From: Hungatella hathewayi
GTDB lineage: Bacteria > Bacillota > Clostridia > Lachnospirales > Lachnospiraceae
Assembly: GCA_025149285.1 (NCBI GenBank)
Contig: CP102274.1
Coordinates: forward strand, 1,069,501-1,133,500
DNA: 64,000 bases
Reading direction: 5' to 3'
Shown here: in pieces, positions 20,424 through 32,004 of the stretch
How the letters are laid out: each line of letters begins with the position of its first letter
How positions within the stretch are numbered: position 1 is the stretch's first letter
Notes under the pieces: model-generated
What the model was told of the DNA's origin: nothing
Databases searched by the model: none
What the model saw: the letters and a program-made list of their open reading frames with translations, nothing else
Position numbers and translations under genes: made by a program

Positions 20424-21104
20424 ATGGATCAAAACGGAGTAAAACAATATTTTGAACGCTACGGCATGAGAATTGAAGTGAAGAGGGAGACATCGATCTG
20501 CAACCCCAGACTGTCCGACTCCTATATCTATTATCTGGTGGAAGGCATCGCCAGCCTGACCTCTCTCACCATGGACGGAGAGGAGAAAGACTTTATCTAT
20601 TTCCCCCACGATCATCTCCTGGGGTTTGCTCCGGCCCTGATGCGCCACTACAGAAAAGTCCGCGGAGAGGATTATACACTGTCCGGGGACGACTGCGTGC
20701 AGGAAAAAATTCCGTTCGGCATCGATACAAAGACGGACTGTGTCTTCTACCGTCTGGATGAGAGAACCTTTGAAACCCTGCTGGAGGAAGATGCCTGCTT
20801 CCTTTCCTACATCATGGAGGCGGTGACCTGCAACTACGTCACCCTGGTCCGCAAATTCCACGATACCCAGGAGGAATGTGCCTCAAAACGTCTCTACAAA
20901 TGGTTCCTGGCCTTCAGCAGCCGCGAGGGCCAGTACCGCGCCGTTCCCCACGGCTTTACCTACGCCGAGATTGCCAAATACCTGGGAATGCATCCGGTCA
21001 CCGTCTCCAAACTGTCATCTGCCCTGAAAAAATCGGGGATCATCAAAAAAGAAAAAGGCCGTATCCTCATCATTGACGAGGCACGCTTAAAAGCTCTTAT
21101 ATAA
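20424..21104 (+). CDS. Crp/Fnr-family transcriptional regulator
   Basis: A 226-residue regulator with an N-terminal cyclic-nucleotide-binding-like beta barrel (about 10-125), a dimer helix and a C-terminal winged helix (about 150-215) with recognition helix in GMHPVTVSKLSSALKKSG. No FNR-type cysteine cluster is seen, so it probably senses a small molecule. It is transcribed away from the SLC13 gene and is the likely regulator of it. The ATG follows GGGAGG with a 10-base spacing. A TATAAT at 20366-20371 is a possible -10. Confidence 0.88.
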   Translation: MDQNGVKQYFERYGMRIEVKRETSICNPRLSDSYIYYLVEGIASLTSLTMDGEEKDFIYFPHDHLLGFAPALMRHYRKVRGEDYTLSGDDCVQEKIPFGIDTKTDCVFYRLDERTFETLLEEDACFLSYIMEAVTCNYVTLVRKFHDTQEECASKRLYKWFLAFSSREGQYRAVPHGFTYAEIAKYLGMHPVTVSKLSSALKKSGIIKKEKGRILIIDEARLKALI

Positions 21105-21138
21105 CTATAGTTTTTTATATCGAAGGAGGAATCATCAT

Positions 21139-21594
21139 ATGCAGGATTTTATGAAAGCCCTGACCAGCGAAAGAAAAAGTACGGCGCTGCCTGAAGAGTT
21201 TGATTATTTTGGGAAACTGATCGGCAGCTGGCAAATTAACTATGTTGAGAGTGACTCTTCGCGCGTAATCAAAGGCGAGTGGCATTTTTCCCGGGTTCTT
21301 GAGGGGATGGCAGTACAGGACGTTATTATTCTGCCTGATTATGAATACGGAACCTCACTTCGTATCTTCAATCCCGACACACACGCCTGGGATGTCGCTT
21401 ATGGTTATACGGGAAACATAATACGGCTGGAAGCAAGAAAGCAGGGGGAAATGATCGTTCTTACTTTCACTGGTGATGAAAGGAGAAAGTGGGTTTTTAC
21501 TGAGATTGGTGAGCATAAATTTCACTGGCAGAATATTACTGTAAAAGATGACGGTGAATGGCTTATCAATGCAGAGATAGATGCGGAACGATAA
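21139..21594 (+). CDS. Small lipocalin-like (DUF1579-like) protein, function unknown
   Basis: A 151-residue soluble protein without signal peptide or membrane segment. The layout, with EFDYFGKLIGSWQINY near the start followed by alternating beta-strand-like stretches with GEWHFSRVLEGMAVQDV, resembles small beta-barrel proteins of the DUF1579 type that are annotated from SDR- or heme-related contexts. No function can be given. The ATG follows AAGGAGG. It starts 34 bases after the Crp-type gene with no terminator between, so it may be its co-transcript. Confidence 0.7.
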   Translation: MQDFMKALTSERKSTALPEEFDYFGKLIGSWQINYVESDSSRVIKGEWHFSRVLEGMAVQDVIILPDYEYGTSLRIFNPDTHAWDVAYGYTGNIIRLEARKQGEMIVLTFTGDERRKWVFTEIGEHKFHWQNITVKDDGEWLINAEIDAER

Positions 21595-21670
21595 AACCGG
21601 TTTTCAGGAGCTCAGGCAATAAAAAATCCCAGGAATATAGTCAAGGCTAAATTTCTGCCTTCTCCCTGTA

Positions 21671-21679
21671 TGTTATACT
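21671..21679 (+). promoter_or_regulatory. Extended -10 promoter of the sulfotransferase gene
   Basis: TGTTATACT matches the extended -10 form TGnTATAAT, 50 bases before the ATG. No clear -35 hexamer is visible at the correct distance. Confidence 0.5.
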
Positions 21680-21728
21680 TTTGTCAAACAAAAATCCGGC
21701 AGAGGCCGGAAGAAGGAGAAGAGAATTT

Positions 21729-23594
21729 ATGGCAGGAGCAGTCTACTCATTTGAAGAACACATGATTAAAAAACAGGCCAGAGCGGAGGAGGCAATGCTT
21801 AAAGAACTCCGTTCCGGAGCGTATACCATCGACAATCCGCTGGTATCGTACAACCTTTATCTGATTAATCCGCTTTCCGCGGTAATCTCCTTTTATACAG
21901 AGGAAGAGACCGCCGTTACAGTGACCGTACTTGGCAAGGCGAAGGAAGGCAATATTACACATACGTTTCCGCGGGCAAAGGAGCATGTGCTGCCGGTGGT
22001 GGGGCTTTATTCCGGATATGTAAACCGGGTGGAGATACGGGAATACCGCGGAAAGGTACATACGGTAGAGATCGAGGTGCCGGATGTATTTGACGGAGAT
22101 TCACCGCTTGAATCCATGGATACGACACCGGAATACTTACAGGATGACTGTATTTTCCTATCGCCGTCGGGGGCAGAGCTGGCGGTGGCCTTTGACTATG
22201 CGGGAGATGTCAGGTGGTGCTTAAACATCAAATGCGTCTTCGATATGAAACGACTGAAAAACGGCCATATTCTCATGGGAACAGACCGTCTTGTGCAGAT
22301 GCCGTACTATATGTCCGGCATGTATGAGACCAGTGCCTGCGGAAAGATCTATCACGAATACCGCCTGCCGGGAGGTTCCCACCATGATGCGTTTGAGATG
22401 CCGGACGGCAGTCTTCTCTGTCTGACCGAGGATCTGACATCGGACACCGTGGAAGATATGTGCGTGCTGATTGACAGGAACACGGGCGAGATCTTAAAGA
22501 CCTGGGATTATAAGAATTTTCTGGAGCCGGGACTGGGAAAGAGCGGCAGCTGGTCGGAGAAGGACTGGTTCCATAACAACGCGGTGTGGTACGATGAGAA
22601 GAGCCACAGCCTGACATTTTCCGGCAGACATATGGATTCCATCGTGAATATCGATTTTGAGACCGGAAGGCTTAACTGGATTCTGTCTGATCCGGAAGGC
22701 TGGCCGCAGGAGTGGGTGGACCGTTATTTCTTCAAGCCTATCGGAACCGACTTTGAATGGCAGTATGAGCAGCACGCCTGCTTAATCACGCCGGACGGCG
22801 ATGTGATGTGTTTTGACAACCATCACTGGGGTTCCAAGATCAGGGAGAACTACCGCGCCGCTAAAAATAATTATTCCAGAGGCGTGCGCTACAGAATCAA
22901 TACAAAGGATATGACGATTGAGCAGATCTGGCAGTACGGAAAGGACCGGGGGGCGAAGTTCTTCTCCCCATATATCTGCAACGTGGAATATTATAATGAA
23001 GGCCATTACATGGTTCATTCCGGTGGAAGCGCCTACAATAAGGACGGCGAGATTTCCGAATCTCTGGGTGCGCTGGAGCAGAACATGGGCGGCACGCTCT
23101 TTGCCACAACGGTGGAACTCTGTGACGACAAGAAGATGCTGGAGCTGCATACCAAGGGCAATTATTACAGAGCTGAGAAGATGAAGCTGTATGCGGAACA
23201 GGGGAATTTAGAACTGGGTGAAGGTTCTGTTCTGGGAGAAATGGGCGTGACGAAGGAATTTGACACAGACATCCCTGCGCCGGTGAGCAGCGAACTGATC
23301 CCGGACCGCTATGAGGCAAGAATTGAGGATGAGGACGACCGCTTCACCTTCCACGCGAAATTCGAGAAGGGTCAGCTGGTCATGCTCATGCTGGAGAAGG
23401 GCGAGGAGAAGCACCGTTATTATATTTCCACTACAGCGGTTTCCCACAAGGCCATGTGCTGCGGAACGTTCCTGGAGTCCGACGAGCGCGTGACAAAGAC
23501 CAATGTGAACAAGGCCGGAATGAAGGGGACGTACGAAGTGTTTGTAGTGATTGACGATATCAAGTATCCGTGCGGAGTATCCATTAAGTGCTAG
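21729..23594 (+). CDS. Aryl-sulfate sulfotransferase (PAPS-independent)
   Basis: ASST moves a sulfate group from one phenol sulfate to another phenol through a sulfo-histidine intermediate, without PAPS. The 621 residues show the family's beta-propeller repeats with His-rich signatures: HHDAFEMPDGSLLCLTED, DWFHNNAV, SGRHMDSIV and QHACLITPDGDVMCFDNHHW. There is no signal peptide, unlike proteobacterial periplasmic ASST; this matches the type reported from gut Eubacterium/Clostridium. ATG at 21729 follows GAAGGAGAAGAG and is preferred over 21681. Its end overlaps the end of the convergent AraC gene by 11 bases. Likely substrates are dietary or host phenol sulfates (inference). Confidence 0.88.
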   Translation: MAGAVYSFEEHMIKKQARAEEAMLKELRSGAYTIDNPLVSYNLYLINPLSAVISFYTEEETAVTVTVLGKAKEGNITHTFPRAKEHVLPVVGLYSGYVNRVEIREYRGKVHTVEIEVPDVFDGDSPLESMDTTPEYLQDDCIFLSPSGAELAVAFDYAGDVRWCLNIKCVFDMKRLKNGHILMGTDRLVQMPYYMSGMYETSACGKIYHEYRLPGGSHHDAFEMPDGSLLCLTEDLTSDTVEDMCVLIDRNTGEILKTWDYKNFLEPGLGKSGSWSEKDWFHNNAVWYDEKSHSLTFSGRHMDSIVNIDFETGRLNWILSDPEGWPQEWVDRYFFKPIGTDFEWQYEQHACLITPDGDVMCFDNHHWGSKIRENYRAAKNNYSRGVRYRINTKDMTIEQIWQYGKDRGAKFFSPYICNVEYYNEGHYMVHSGGSAYNKDGEISESLGALEQNMGGTLFATTVELCDDKKMLELHTKGNYYRAEKMKLYAEQGNLELGEGSVLGEMGVTKEFDTDIPAPVSSELIPDRYEARIEDEDDRFTFHAKFEKGQLVMLMLEKGEEKHRYYISTTAVSHKAMCCGTFLESDERVTKTNVNKAGMKGTYEVFVVIDDIKYPCGVSIKC

Positions 23595-24453
23595 TGTGTG
23601 CAGATGGCAGGACTTTCCGGTAGGCAGCCGGTGAAAGTCCTGTCTGTTTTTTAAAGATTCTGCTGAAATACAGCGGATTTTCATAGCCGATGATGGAGCC
23701 GATCTCACTGACCGGGCAGTCGGTGCTTTCCAGAAGCTCCTTTGCCTTATTGATCCGTATGGAGGTCAGATACTGAAGCGGCGGGACGCCCACGTACTGC
23801 TTGAAACTCCGGATAAACCAGCAGGTGCTCATGTGAAGACTGGCCGCGTAATCGGATATATCGATGTCCGCAGAGAAATTTTCATGAAAGAAATGGACCG
23901 CGTGCTCCATTTCTTTTTGTATCTGCGGTTTATTCTTTCCGCCCTCCGCGATCTGGCGCTCCACGGTCAGAAGAAGCTCTTTAAAATACAGCGAGGAGAA
24001 ATCACCGCTCAAGGGGCGCGGCAGCTGCAGCTCACGGATCATGGAGAGAAAGAGATCCTGATAGCGGGAGGCGCATCCGGTGCGCAGAATGCGGAAGTCT
24101 TCGAGGCTTAAGCCGGTTCTGGAAAGAAGGTCTGCCGCCTCGTATCCCGTGAAATGAACCCAGAAGACTTCCGGTCTGTCCTCCAGGAGATACGTATACT
24201 GCTGATATTCTCCAGGACCATATAAAACCATGTTCCCCGCGGGAATGGTGACGGCGGCGCCGTTTAAGACGAATTCGGCTTTTCCGGAAGCAATGTAGAG
24301 AAGCTGGTAATCGGGGCGGCCGGTGGCCCTGATGGTGGTCAGGGAGAGACGGGTCAGCAGGCGGTAGACACCGCAGCAGTTGATCCGCAGGGGGATCGTA
24401 TCATCTTCCAGATCCGCGTCGGCGATGTCTAAATATCCGGTATTGGTATACAT
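23584..24453 (-). CDS. AraC-family transcriptional regulator
   Basis: A 289-residue activator with an N-terminal cupin-like sugar-binding domain (about 20-165) and a C-terminal double helix-turn-helix (about 190-285) containing DISDYAASLHMSTCWFIRSFKQYVG and the family signature ending in GYENPLYFSRIFKKQTG. It is divergent from the GH2 beta-galactosidase gene 150 bases away and most likely activates it in response to a sugar. The lacZ-side TATAAT lacks a -35 hexamer, as expected for an activated promoter. The ATG follows AAAGGAG. Its 3' end carries, on the opposite strand, the terminator of the sulfotransferase gene. Confidence 0.92.
   Translation of the reverse strand: MYTNTGYLDIADADLEDDTIPLRINCCGVYRLLTRLSLTTIRATGRPDYQLLYIASGKAEFVLNGAAVTIPAGNMVLYGPGEYQQYTYLLEDRPEVFWVHFTGYEAADLLSRTGLSLEDFRILRTGCASRYQDLFLSMIRELQLPRPLSGDFSSLYFKELLLTVERQIAEGGKNKPQIQKEMEHAVHFFHENFSADIDISDYAASLHMSTCWFIRSFKQYVGVPPLQYLTSIRINKAKELLESTDCPVSEIGSIIGYENPLYFSRIFKKQTGLSPAAYRKVLPSAHTST
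23608..23652 (+). terminator. Sulfotransferase terminator lying inside the AraC coding region
   Basis: CAGGACTTTC (23608-23617) pairs with GAAAGTCCTG (23633-23642), with an inner CCGG/CCGG stem, followed by TCTGTTTTTT. The T run occurs only in the rightward direction. Confidence 0.85.
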
Positions 24454-24564
24454 GCGTGTGTTCTCCTTTCGGGGGCGGTGGCTCTTTACTTTTTGTTTCT
24501 ACAATTGTATCATTTTGTGCATGTTTTGTCTAACGAAGGATATGGATTTTTCAGCCTTCTATTT

Positions 24565-24570
24565 TATAAT
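24565..24570 (+). promoter_or_regulatory. -10 element of the beta-galactosidase promoter
   Basis: TATAAT lies 35 bases before the ATG. At -35 there is only TATGGATTT-like sequence, fitting activator dependence on the adjacent AraC protein. Confidence 0.5.
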
Positions 24571-24598
24571 AAAAGAAAGAATGAAGGAGGAGGATTGA

Positions 24599-27682
<3,084 letters not shown>

Positions 27683-27718
27683 TGGGATTTAAAGAGAAAT
27701 AACAGATAACAGAGATGA

Positions 27719-27752
27719 TACCGGAACAGTCCAGGCTGTTCCGGTATTGTTT
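27719..27752 (+). terminator. Intrinsic terminator after lacZ
   Basis: TACCGGAACAG (27719-27729) and CTGTTCCGGTA (27736-27746) form an 11-bp stem, followed by TTGTTTT. Confidence 0.9.
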
Positions 27753-27992
27753 TGGCATGAGAAAGATTTCAGAAAATACCGATTGCGCGAAGAACGCGGC
27801 TATGGTATAGTAGAGGGGTATCGGAGAACGTTCCGTTTTCCATTTCTGCAGTTCACCGGCAGTTCGCCGCAGTTTCAGAGAAGCTACAAAAGAGAAAAGA
27901 AAACAGGGGGAGTGATGTGTTTTGAGGGGAAGACAGTAGGGATTTTTTTGTGCTCAGCGGCAGAAAAACGCGGGAATTCAGGAAAATTCCAG
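27753..27992. other. Gene-free spacer before the recA promoter
   Basis: An open frame crosses this stretch, but its composition and the lack of family resemblance argue against a gene. I see no other defined element before the recA promoter at 27993. Confidence 0.5.
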
Positions 27993-28021
27993 TTGACATT
28001 TAGGGACAAGTATACTATGAT
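27993..28021 (+). promoter_or_regulatory. recA promoter
   Basis: TTGACA (27993-27998), 17-base spacer, TATGAT (28016-28021). Confidence 0.85.
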
Positions 28022-28034
28022 TATAGACAGGAAA

Positions 28035-28048
28035 AGAACATTTGTTCG
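28035..28048. promoter_or_regulatory. LexA (SOS) box of recA
   Basis: AGAACATTTGTTCG; read on the other strand it matches the Gram-positive LexA consensus CGAACRNRYGTTYC at all but the last base. It starts 13 bases after the -10 hexamer and ends 14 bases before the recA ATG, so bound LexA would block initiation or early elongation. Confidence 0.88.
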
Positions 28049-28062
28049 CATTGGAGGATAAC

Positions 28063-29163
28063 ATGAATAAAGATGATAAATTAAAGGCGCTTGATGCCGC
28101 CATTACACAGATTGAGAAAGCGTATGGCAAGGGTTCCGTGATGAAACTGGGAGACGGCAGTGTGAATATGAATGTGGAGACGATCCCTACCGGTTCCTTA
28201 AGCCTTGATATTGCTTTGGGACTCGGAGGAATTCCGAAGGGAAGAGTCGTGGAGATCTACGGTCCGGAATCCAGTGGTAAGACGACTGTGGCGTTACATA
28301 TGATTGCAGAGGTACAGAAGCGCGGCGGTATCGCAGGTTTCATCGATGCGGAGCATGCCCTCGATCCGGTCTATGCGAAGAAGATCGGTGTGGACATTGA
28401 TAATTTATACATCTCTCAGCCGGATAACGGAGAACAGGCGCTGGAGATCACAGAGACGATGGTGCGTTCCGGTGCGGTAGATATTATCATCGTGGACTCG
28501 GTTGCGGCCCTCGTTCCGAAGGCGGAGATTGAAGGCGACATGGGTGACTCCCATGTAGGCCTGCAGGCTCGTCTGATGTCCCAGGCGCTGAGAAAGCTGA
28601 CCGGTGTCATCAGCAAGTCTAACTGTACCGTGCTTTTTATCAACCAGCTGCGTGAGAAGGTGGGCGTTATGTTCGGTAACCCGGAGACGACGACCGGCGG
28701 CCGTGCGCTTAAGTTCTATGCATCTGTCCGTATGGATATCAGAAGAATCGAGTCCTTAAAGCAGGGCGGTGAAGTCGTTGGTAACCGTGTCCGTGTGAAG
28801 GTTGTTAAGAATAAGATCGCTCCCCCATTTAAGGAAGCAGAGTTTGATATCATGTTTGGCAGGGGAATTTCCAAGGAAGGCGATGTCCTCGATCTGGCGG
28901 TGAAGGAAGATATCGTGGAGAAGAGCGGTGCCTGGTTTGCCTACGGCGGAGCGAAGATCGGACAGGGCCGTGAGAATGCCAAGATTTATCTCCAGGATAA
29001 CCCGGCTGTCTGCGAAGAGATTGAGAATAAGGTGCGCGCCCGTTACGGACTCGGTGAAGACGGTGCGACTCCGGAAGGTGCTCCGGCAGACGATGCCTCC
29101 ACAGGGGAAGCAGCTCCGGAAAAAGAGAGCAAGAGGATTAAGGCCGAACCAAAAGAGTCATAA
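28063..29163 (+). CDS. recA: Recombinase RecA
   Basis: RecA forms the ATP-dependent filament on single-stranded DNA for homologous recombination and triggers LexA self-cleavage. The 366 residues contain Walker [10 protein letters not shown], the Walker B region [19 protein letters not shown], loop L1/L2 sequences such as [20 protein letters not shown], and a C-terminal tail of about 35 residues rich in Ala, Glu, Pro and Lys that is longer and less acidic than usual. The ATG at 28063 has GGAGG seven bases before it; an upstream in-frame start at 28042 lies inside the LexA box and is rejected. recX follows 39 bases downstream. Confidence 0.98.
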   Translation: MNKDDKLKALDAAITQIEKAYGKGSVMKLGDGSVNMNVETIPTGSLSLDIALGLGGIPKGRVVEIYGPESSGKTTVALHMIAEVQKRGGIAGFIDAEHALDPVYAKKIGVDIDNLYISQPDNGEQALEITETMVRSGAVDIIIVDSVAALVPKAEIEGDMGDSHVGLQARLMSQALRKLTGVISKSNCTVLFINQLREKVGVMFGNPETTTGGRALKFYASVRMDIRRIESLKQGGEVVGNRVRVKVVKNKIAPPFKEAEFDIMFGRGISKEGDVLDLAVKEDIVEKSGAWFAYGGAKIGQGRENAKIYLQDNPAVCEEIENKVRARYGLGEDGATPEGAPADDASTGEAAPEKESKRIKAEPKES

Positions 29164-29202
29164 AACCGGCGAATAAATTAATAAGAAGAGTAAGGGGCAG
29201 GC

Positions 29203-29820
29203 ATGACAGTTACGGAGATCATACCCCTTGATAAGCGCAGGAGTAAAGTCATTCTGGATGAGGACTTTGCTCTTGCGCTTTATAACGGGGAAATAAAAAG
29301 GTATCACATGGAAGCAGGAGAGGATCTGCCGGAGGAGACGTATCGGGAGATCCTGGAAGAGATTCTGTTAAAGCGCGCGGTGGAGCGGGTCTGTTACCTG
29401 TTGAAATCTTCCGATAAGACGGAACAGGAGCTGCGTCAGAAACTGAAGGACGGATATTATCCCGGGGAAGCCATCGATTACGCCATCGAATTCCTGAAGA
29501 AGCACCGGTACATCAATGATGAAGAGTATGGCAGGCGCTATGTGGAGTACCATTCAGCGAAGAAGAGCAAGCGGCAGATTCAGTACGAGCTGCAGAGAAA
29601 AGGGCTTACCAAGGAGGCGGTTTCCGATATTTTGGAGGAACACCCGGTGGATGAGGAAGCCCAGATCAGAGATTATATGAGAAAGAAAAGGCTGGAACCG
29701 GAGGCCATGACGCAGGAAGAACGGAGAAAAGCCATGGCAGCGCTGGGAAGAAAAGGATTTTCCTTTGAGACGGTCAACCGGGTTTTAGGCAGCAGATACA
29801 GTGATGACGGAGCATTTTGA
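29203..29820 (+). CDS. recX: Regulatory protein RecX
   Basis: RecX binds and limits RecA filaments. The 205-residue protein is all-helical with three-helix repeats, e.g. CYLLKSSDKTEQELRQKL and FLKKHRYINDEEYGRRYVEY, then KSKRQIQYELQRKGL, which are the family signatures. It lies directly after recA, the classic arrangement, and probably shares the SOS-controlled transcript because no terminator or promoter is seen in the 39-base gap. The ATG follows AAGGGGCAGGC. Confidence 0.93.
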   Translation: MTVTEIIPLDKRRSKVILDEDFALALYNGEIKRYHMEAGEDLPEETYREILEEILLKRAVERVCYLLKSSDKTEQELRQKLKDGYYPGEAIDYAIEFLKKHRYINDEEYGRRYVEYHSAKKSKRQIQYELQRKGLTKEAVSDILEEHPVDEEAQIRDYMRKKRLEPEAMTQEERRKAMAALGRKGFSFETVNRVLGSRYSDDGAF

Positions 29821-29890
29821 AGAGAAAAAGAGGCGTGACAGGGCAGTTACAAAAATATGTATAAGTATACTGGAAACAGCGGTTAAATAC

Positions 29891-29919
29891 TTGACATAAT
29901 GTATAAAACAGTTTAAAAT
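29891..29919 (+). promoter_or_regulatory. Promoter of rny
   Basis: TTGACA (29891-29896), 17-base spacer, TAAAAT (29914-29919), 49 bases before the GTG start. Confidence 0.8.
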
Positions 29920-29968
29920 TGTAGTGTTGTATTGATGTACAATGAAAATTAAATAAGGAGGTGCTCCT

Positions 29969-31528
29969 GTGTCAGTATCAGTATTCACGGCTGCATTGAT
30001 TGCAATCGTCGCGTCAGTTGTAGTTGCTTTTATTGCCTGGACTGCTGCCATCGCGTATCGTACCAAAACGTATGAGAGCAAGATTGGTTCTGCAGAAGAA
30101 AAATCCCGGGAAATAATAGATGAAGCATTAAAAACCGCTGAGACAAAGAAGCGCGAAGCTCTCCTTGAAGCAAAAGAAGAGTCTTTGAAGACTAAGAACG
30201 AACTGGAAAAAGAGACCAGAGAAAGAAGAGCTGAGCTTCAACGTTATGAAAGACGAGTACTAAGCAAGGAAGAAAACCTGGACAAGAAGTCCGACGCAAT
30301 GGAAAAAAGAGAAGCAGGTCTTGCTGCTCGAGAGGAAGCCCTGAATAAGAGAAACGCCGAAGTAGAGTCTCTCTATGAAAAAGGGATACAGGAACTGGAA
30401 AAGATTTCCGGATTAACCTCCGAACAAGCAAAAGAATATCTTTTAAAATCTGTTGAAGATGATGTAAAACATGACACTGCGAAATTAATCAAGGAACTCG
30501 ACAACAAAGCAAAAGAGGAAGCCGATAAAAAGGCAAGGGAATATGTGGTGACAGCCATCCAGAGATGTGCTGCAGACCACGTTGCAGAGACGACAGTTTC
30601 CGTTGTACAGCTTCCGAACGATGAGATGAAAGGCCGAATCATCGGACGTGAAGGGCGCAACATTCGTACGTTAGAAACCCTGACGGGCGTGGAACTCATT
30701 ATCGATGATACCCCTGAGGCGGTTGTATTATCCGGATTTGATCCGGTTCGAAGAGAAGTAGCCAGAATCGCATTGGAACGGCTCATTGTGGACGGACGTA
30801 TTCATCCGGCCAGAATTGAGGAAATGGTAGAAAAAGCACAGAAAGAAGTGGAGACCAACATGCGTGAGGAAGGTGAGGCCGCGGCCCTTGAGGTCGGTAT
30901 TCACGGTCTGCATCCGGAACTCATCAGACTGCTTGGTAAACTGAAGTACAGGACAAGCTACGGACAGAATGCATTAAAGCATTCCATCGAAGTGGCCCAG
31001 TTATCCGGCCTTCTCGCCGGAGAGATCGGGCTTGATGTCCGTATGGCTAAACGTGCCGGTTTATTACATGACATTGGGAAAGCCGTTGACCACGAGATGG
31101 AAGGTTCCCATATTCAGCTGGGAGCGGAGCTCTGTAAGAAGTATAAAGAGCCTGCGGTTGTGCTGAATACAGTAGAATCCCATCACGGTGACGTTGAACC
31201 ACAGAGTCTTATCGCCTGCATCGTACAGGCGGCGGACACGATTTCTGCCGCAAGACCGGGTGCAAGAAGAGAGACCCTGGAAACATATACAAACAGATTG
31301 AAACAGTTAGAAGATATTACAAACTCCTTCAAGGGAGTCGACAAGTCCTTCGCCATCCAGGCGGGACGCGAAGTTCGGATTATGGTAGTACCGGAACAGA
31401 TTAACGATGACGGAATGATCTTATTGGCGCGCGATATTTCCAAGAAGATTGAAGAAGCCCTGGAATATCCGGGACAGATTAAGGTCAACGTAATCAGAGA
31501 GTCCAGAGTTACAGATTACGCGAAGTAA
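29969..31528 (+). CDS. rny: Ribonuclease Y
   Basis: RNase Y is the membrane-anchored endonuclease that starts decay of many mRNAs in Firmicutes. The 519 residues show, in order, an N-terminal membrane helix (about 5-27), a long charged coiled coil (about 35-200), a KH RNA-binding domain with [19 protein letters not shown] (about 210-270) and an HD metal phosphodiesterase domain with [12 protein letters not shown] (about 335-430). The start is GTG, seven bases after AAGGAGG; the helix begins immediately after it. A separate promoter precedes the gene, and a terminator follows. Confidence 0.97.
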   Translation: MSVSVFTAALIAIVASVVVAFIAWTAAIAYRTKTYESKIGSAEEKSREIIDEALKTAETKKREALLEAKEESLKTKNELEKETRERRAELQRYERRVLSKEENLDKKSDAMEKREAGLAAREEALNKRNAEVESLYEKGIQELEKISGLTSEQAKEYLLKSVEDDVKHDTAKLIKELDNKAKEEADKKAREYVVTAIQRCAADHVAETTVSVVQLPNDEMKGRIIGREGRNIRTLETLTGVELIIDDTPEAVVLSGFDPVRREVARIALERLIVDGRIHPARIEEMVEKAQKEVETNMREEGEAAALEVGIHGLHPELIRLLGKLKYRTSYGQNALKHSIEVAQLSGLLAGEIGLDVRMAKRAGLLHDIGKAVDHEMEGSHIQLGAELCKKYKEPAVVLNTVESHHGDVEPQSLIACIVQAADTISAARPGARRETLETYTNRLKQLEDITNSFKGVDKSFAIQAGREVRIMVVPEQINDDGMILLARDISKKIEEALEYPGQIKVNVIRESRVTDYAK

Positions 31529-31550
31529 TTGTTCAGAAATGTAGATAAAT

Positions 31551-31607
31551 GCCCTAAAACTTGTAGGTATGTAGTATTCATGCAGGTTTTAGGGCATTTT
31601 TTGTTTC
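31551..31607 (+). terminator. Intrinsic terminator after rny
   Basis: GCCCTAAAAC (31551-31560) pairs with GTTTTAGGGC (31586-31595) and is followed by ATTTTTTGTTTCTTTT. The loop of 25 bases is long. Confidence 0.88.
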
Positions 31608-31699
31608 TTTTTGCTTCATATAAATTTTGATAGTTTCGGTCCATGAGGTATAATTTTATTGCACATAAATGTACATATTGCTATCCGTTGGAGGAGGCA

Positions 31700-31966
31700 A
31701 TGAAAAAAGAACTATTTAATATTTTTATAATAACCGGAGTAATGATTGCCTGTGCTGGCTGTGTAATGCAGAGAGTGGAAACAACACTATATCTGATGGA
31801 ATGGTCGAAAGCAGTTCATTGAACAAAAGAAATAATTGTAGTTTCTGCCAATGAAGGTGATGAGCAGCTAAACCGGGAGCTAAACTATGAAGAAAATCTG
31901 GCAGGGATATTTACAACATATGCGGACTACGATAACTACATGCAGAATTTCAAAAGAAAAGAATAA
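31700..31966 (+). pseudogene. Small membrane/lipoprotein-like gene interrupted by an in-frame TGA
   Basis: From the ATG at 31700, with GGAGGAGG just upstream, the frame runs 88 codons to TAA at 31964 and is broken only by TGA at codon 41 (31820-31822). The first part has a Lys start, a hydrophobic stretch (FNIFIITGVMIACAGC) that could be a lipoprotein signal, and EWSKAVH. After the stop the frame continues as protein-like sequence, TKEIIVVSANEGDEQ to TTYADYDNYMQNFKRKE. Codon use stays even across the break. A nonsense mutation or a sequencing error (for example TGG or CGA) is the simplest reading; readthrough is less likely. I do not recognise a family. Confidence 0.6.
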
Positions 31967-31973
31967 ATAGAAG

Positions 31974-32004
31974 GGAGCTGTTCCTGCGAGCAGCTCCTAT
32001 TTTA
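31974..32004 (+). terminator. Weak terminator between the broken gene and the LacI gene
   Basis: GGAGCTG (31974-31980) pairs with CAGCTCC (31991-31997), followed by TATTTTAA. It may serve both convergent transcripts. Confidence 0.55.

Noticed and set aside
27747-28061. Open frame of 104 codons before recA
   Set aside because: It begins inside the lacZ terminator and runs across the recA promoter and LexA box, with no ribosome site and no protein-like motif.
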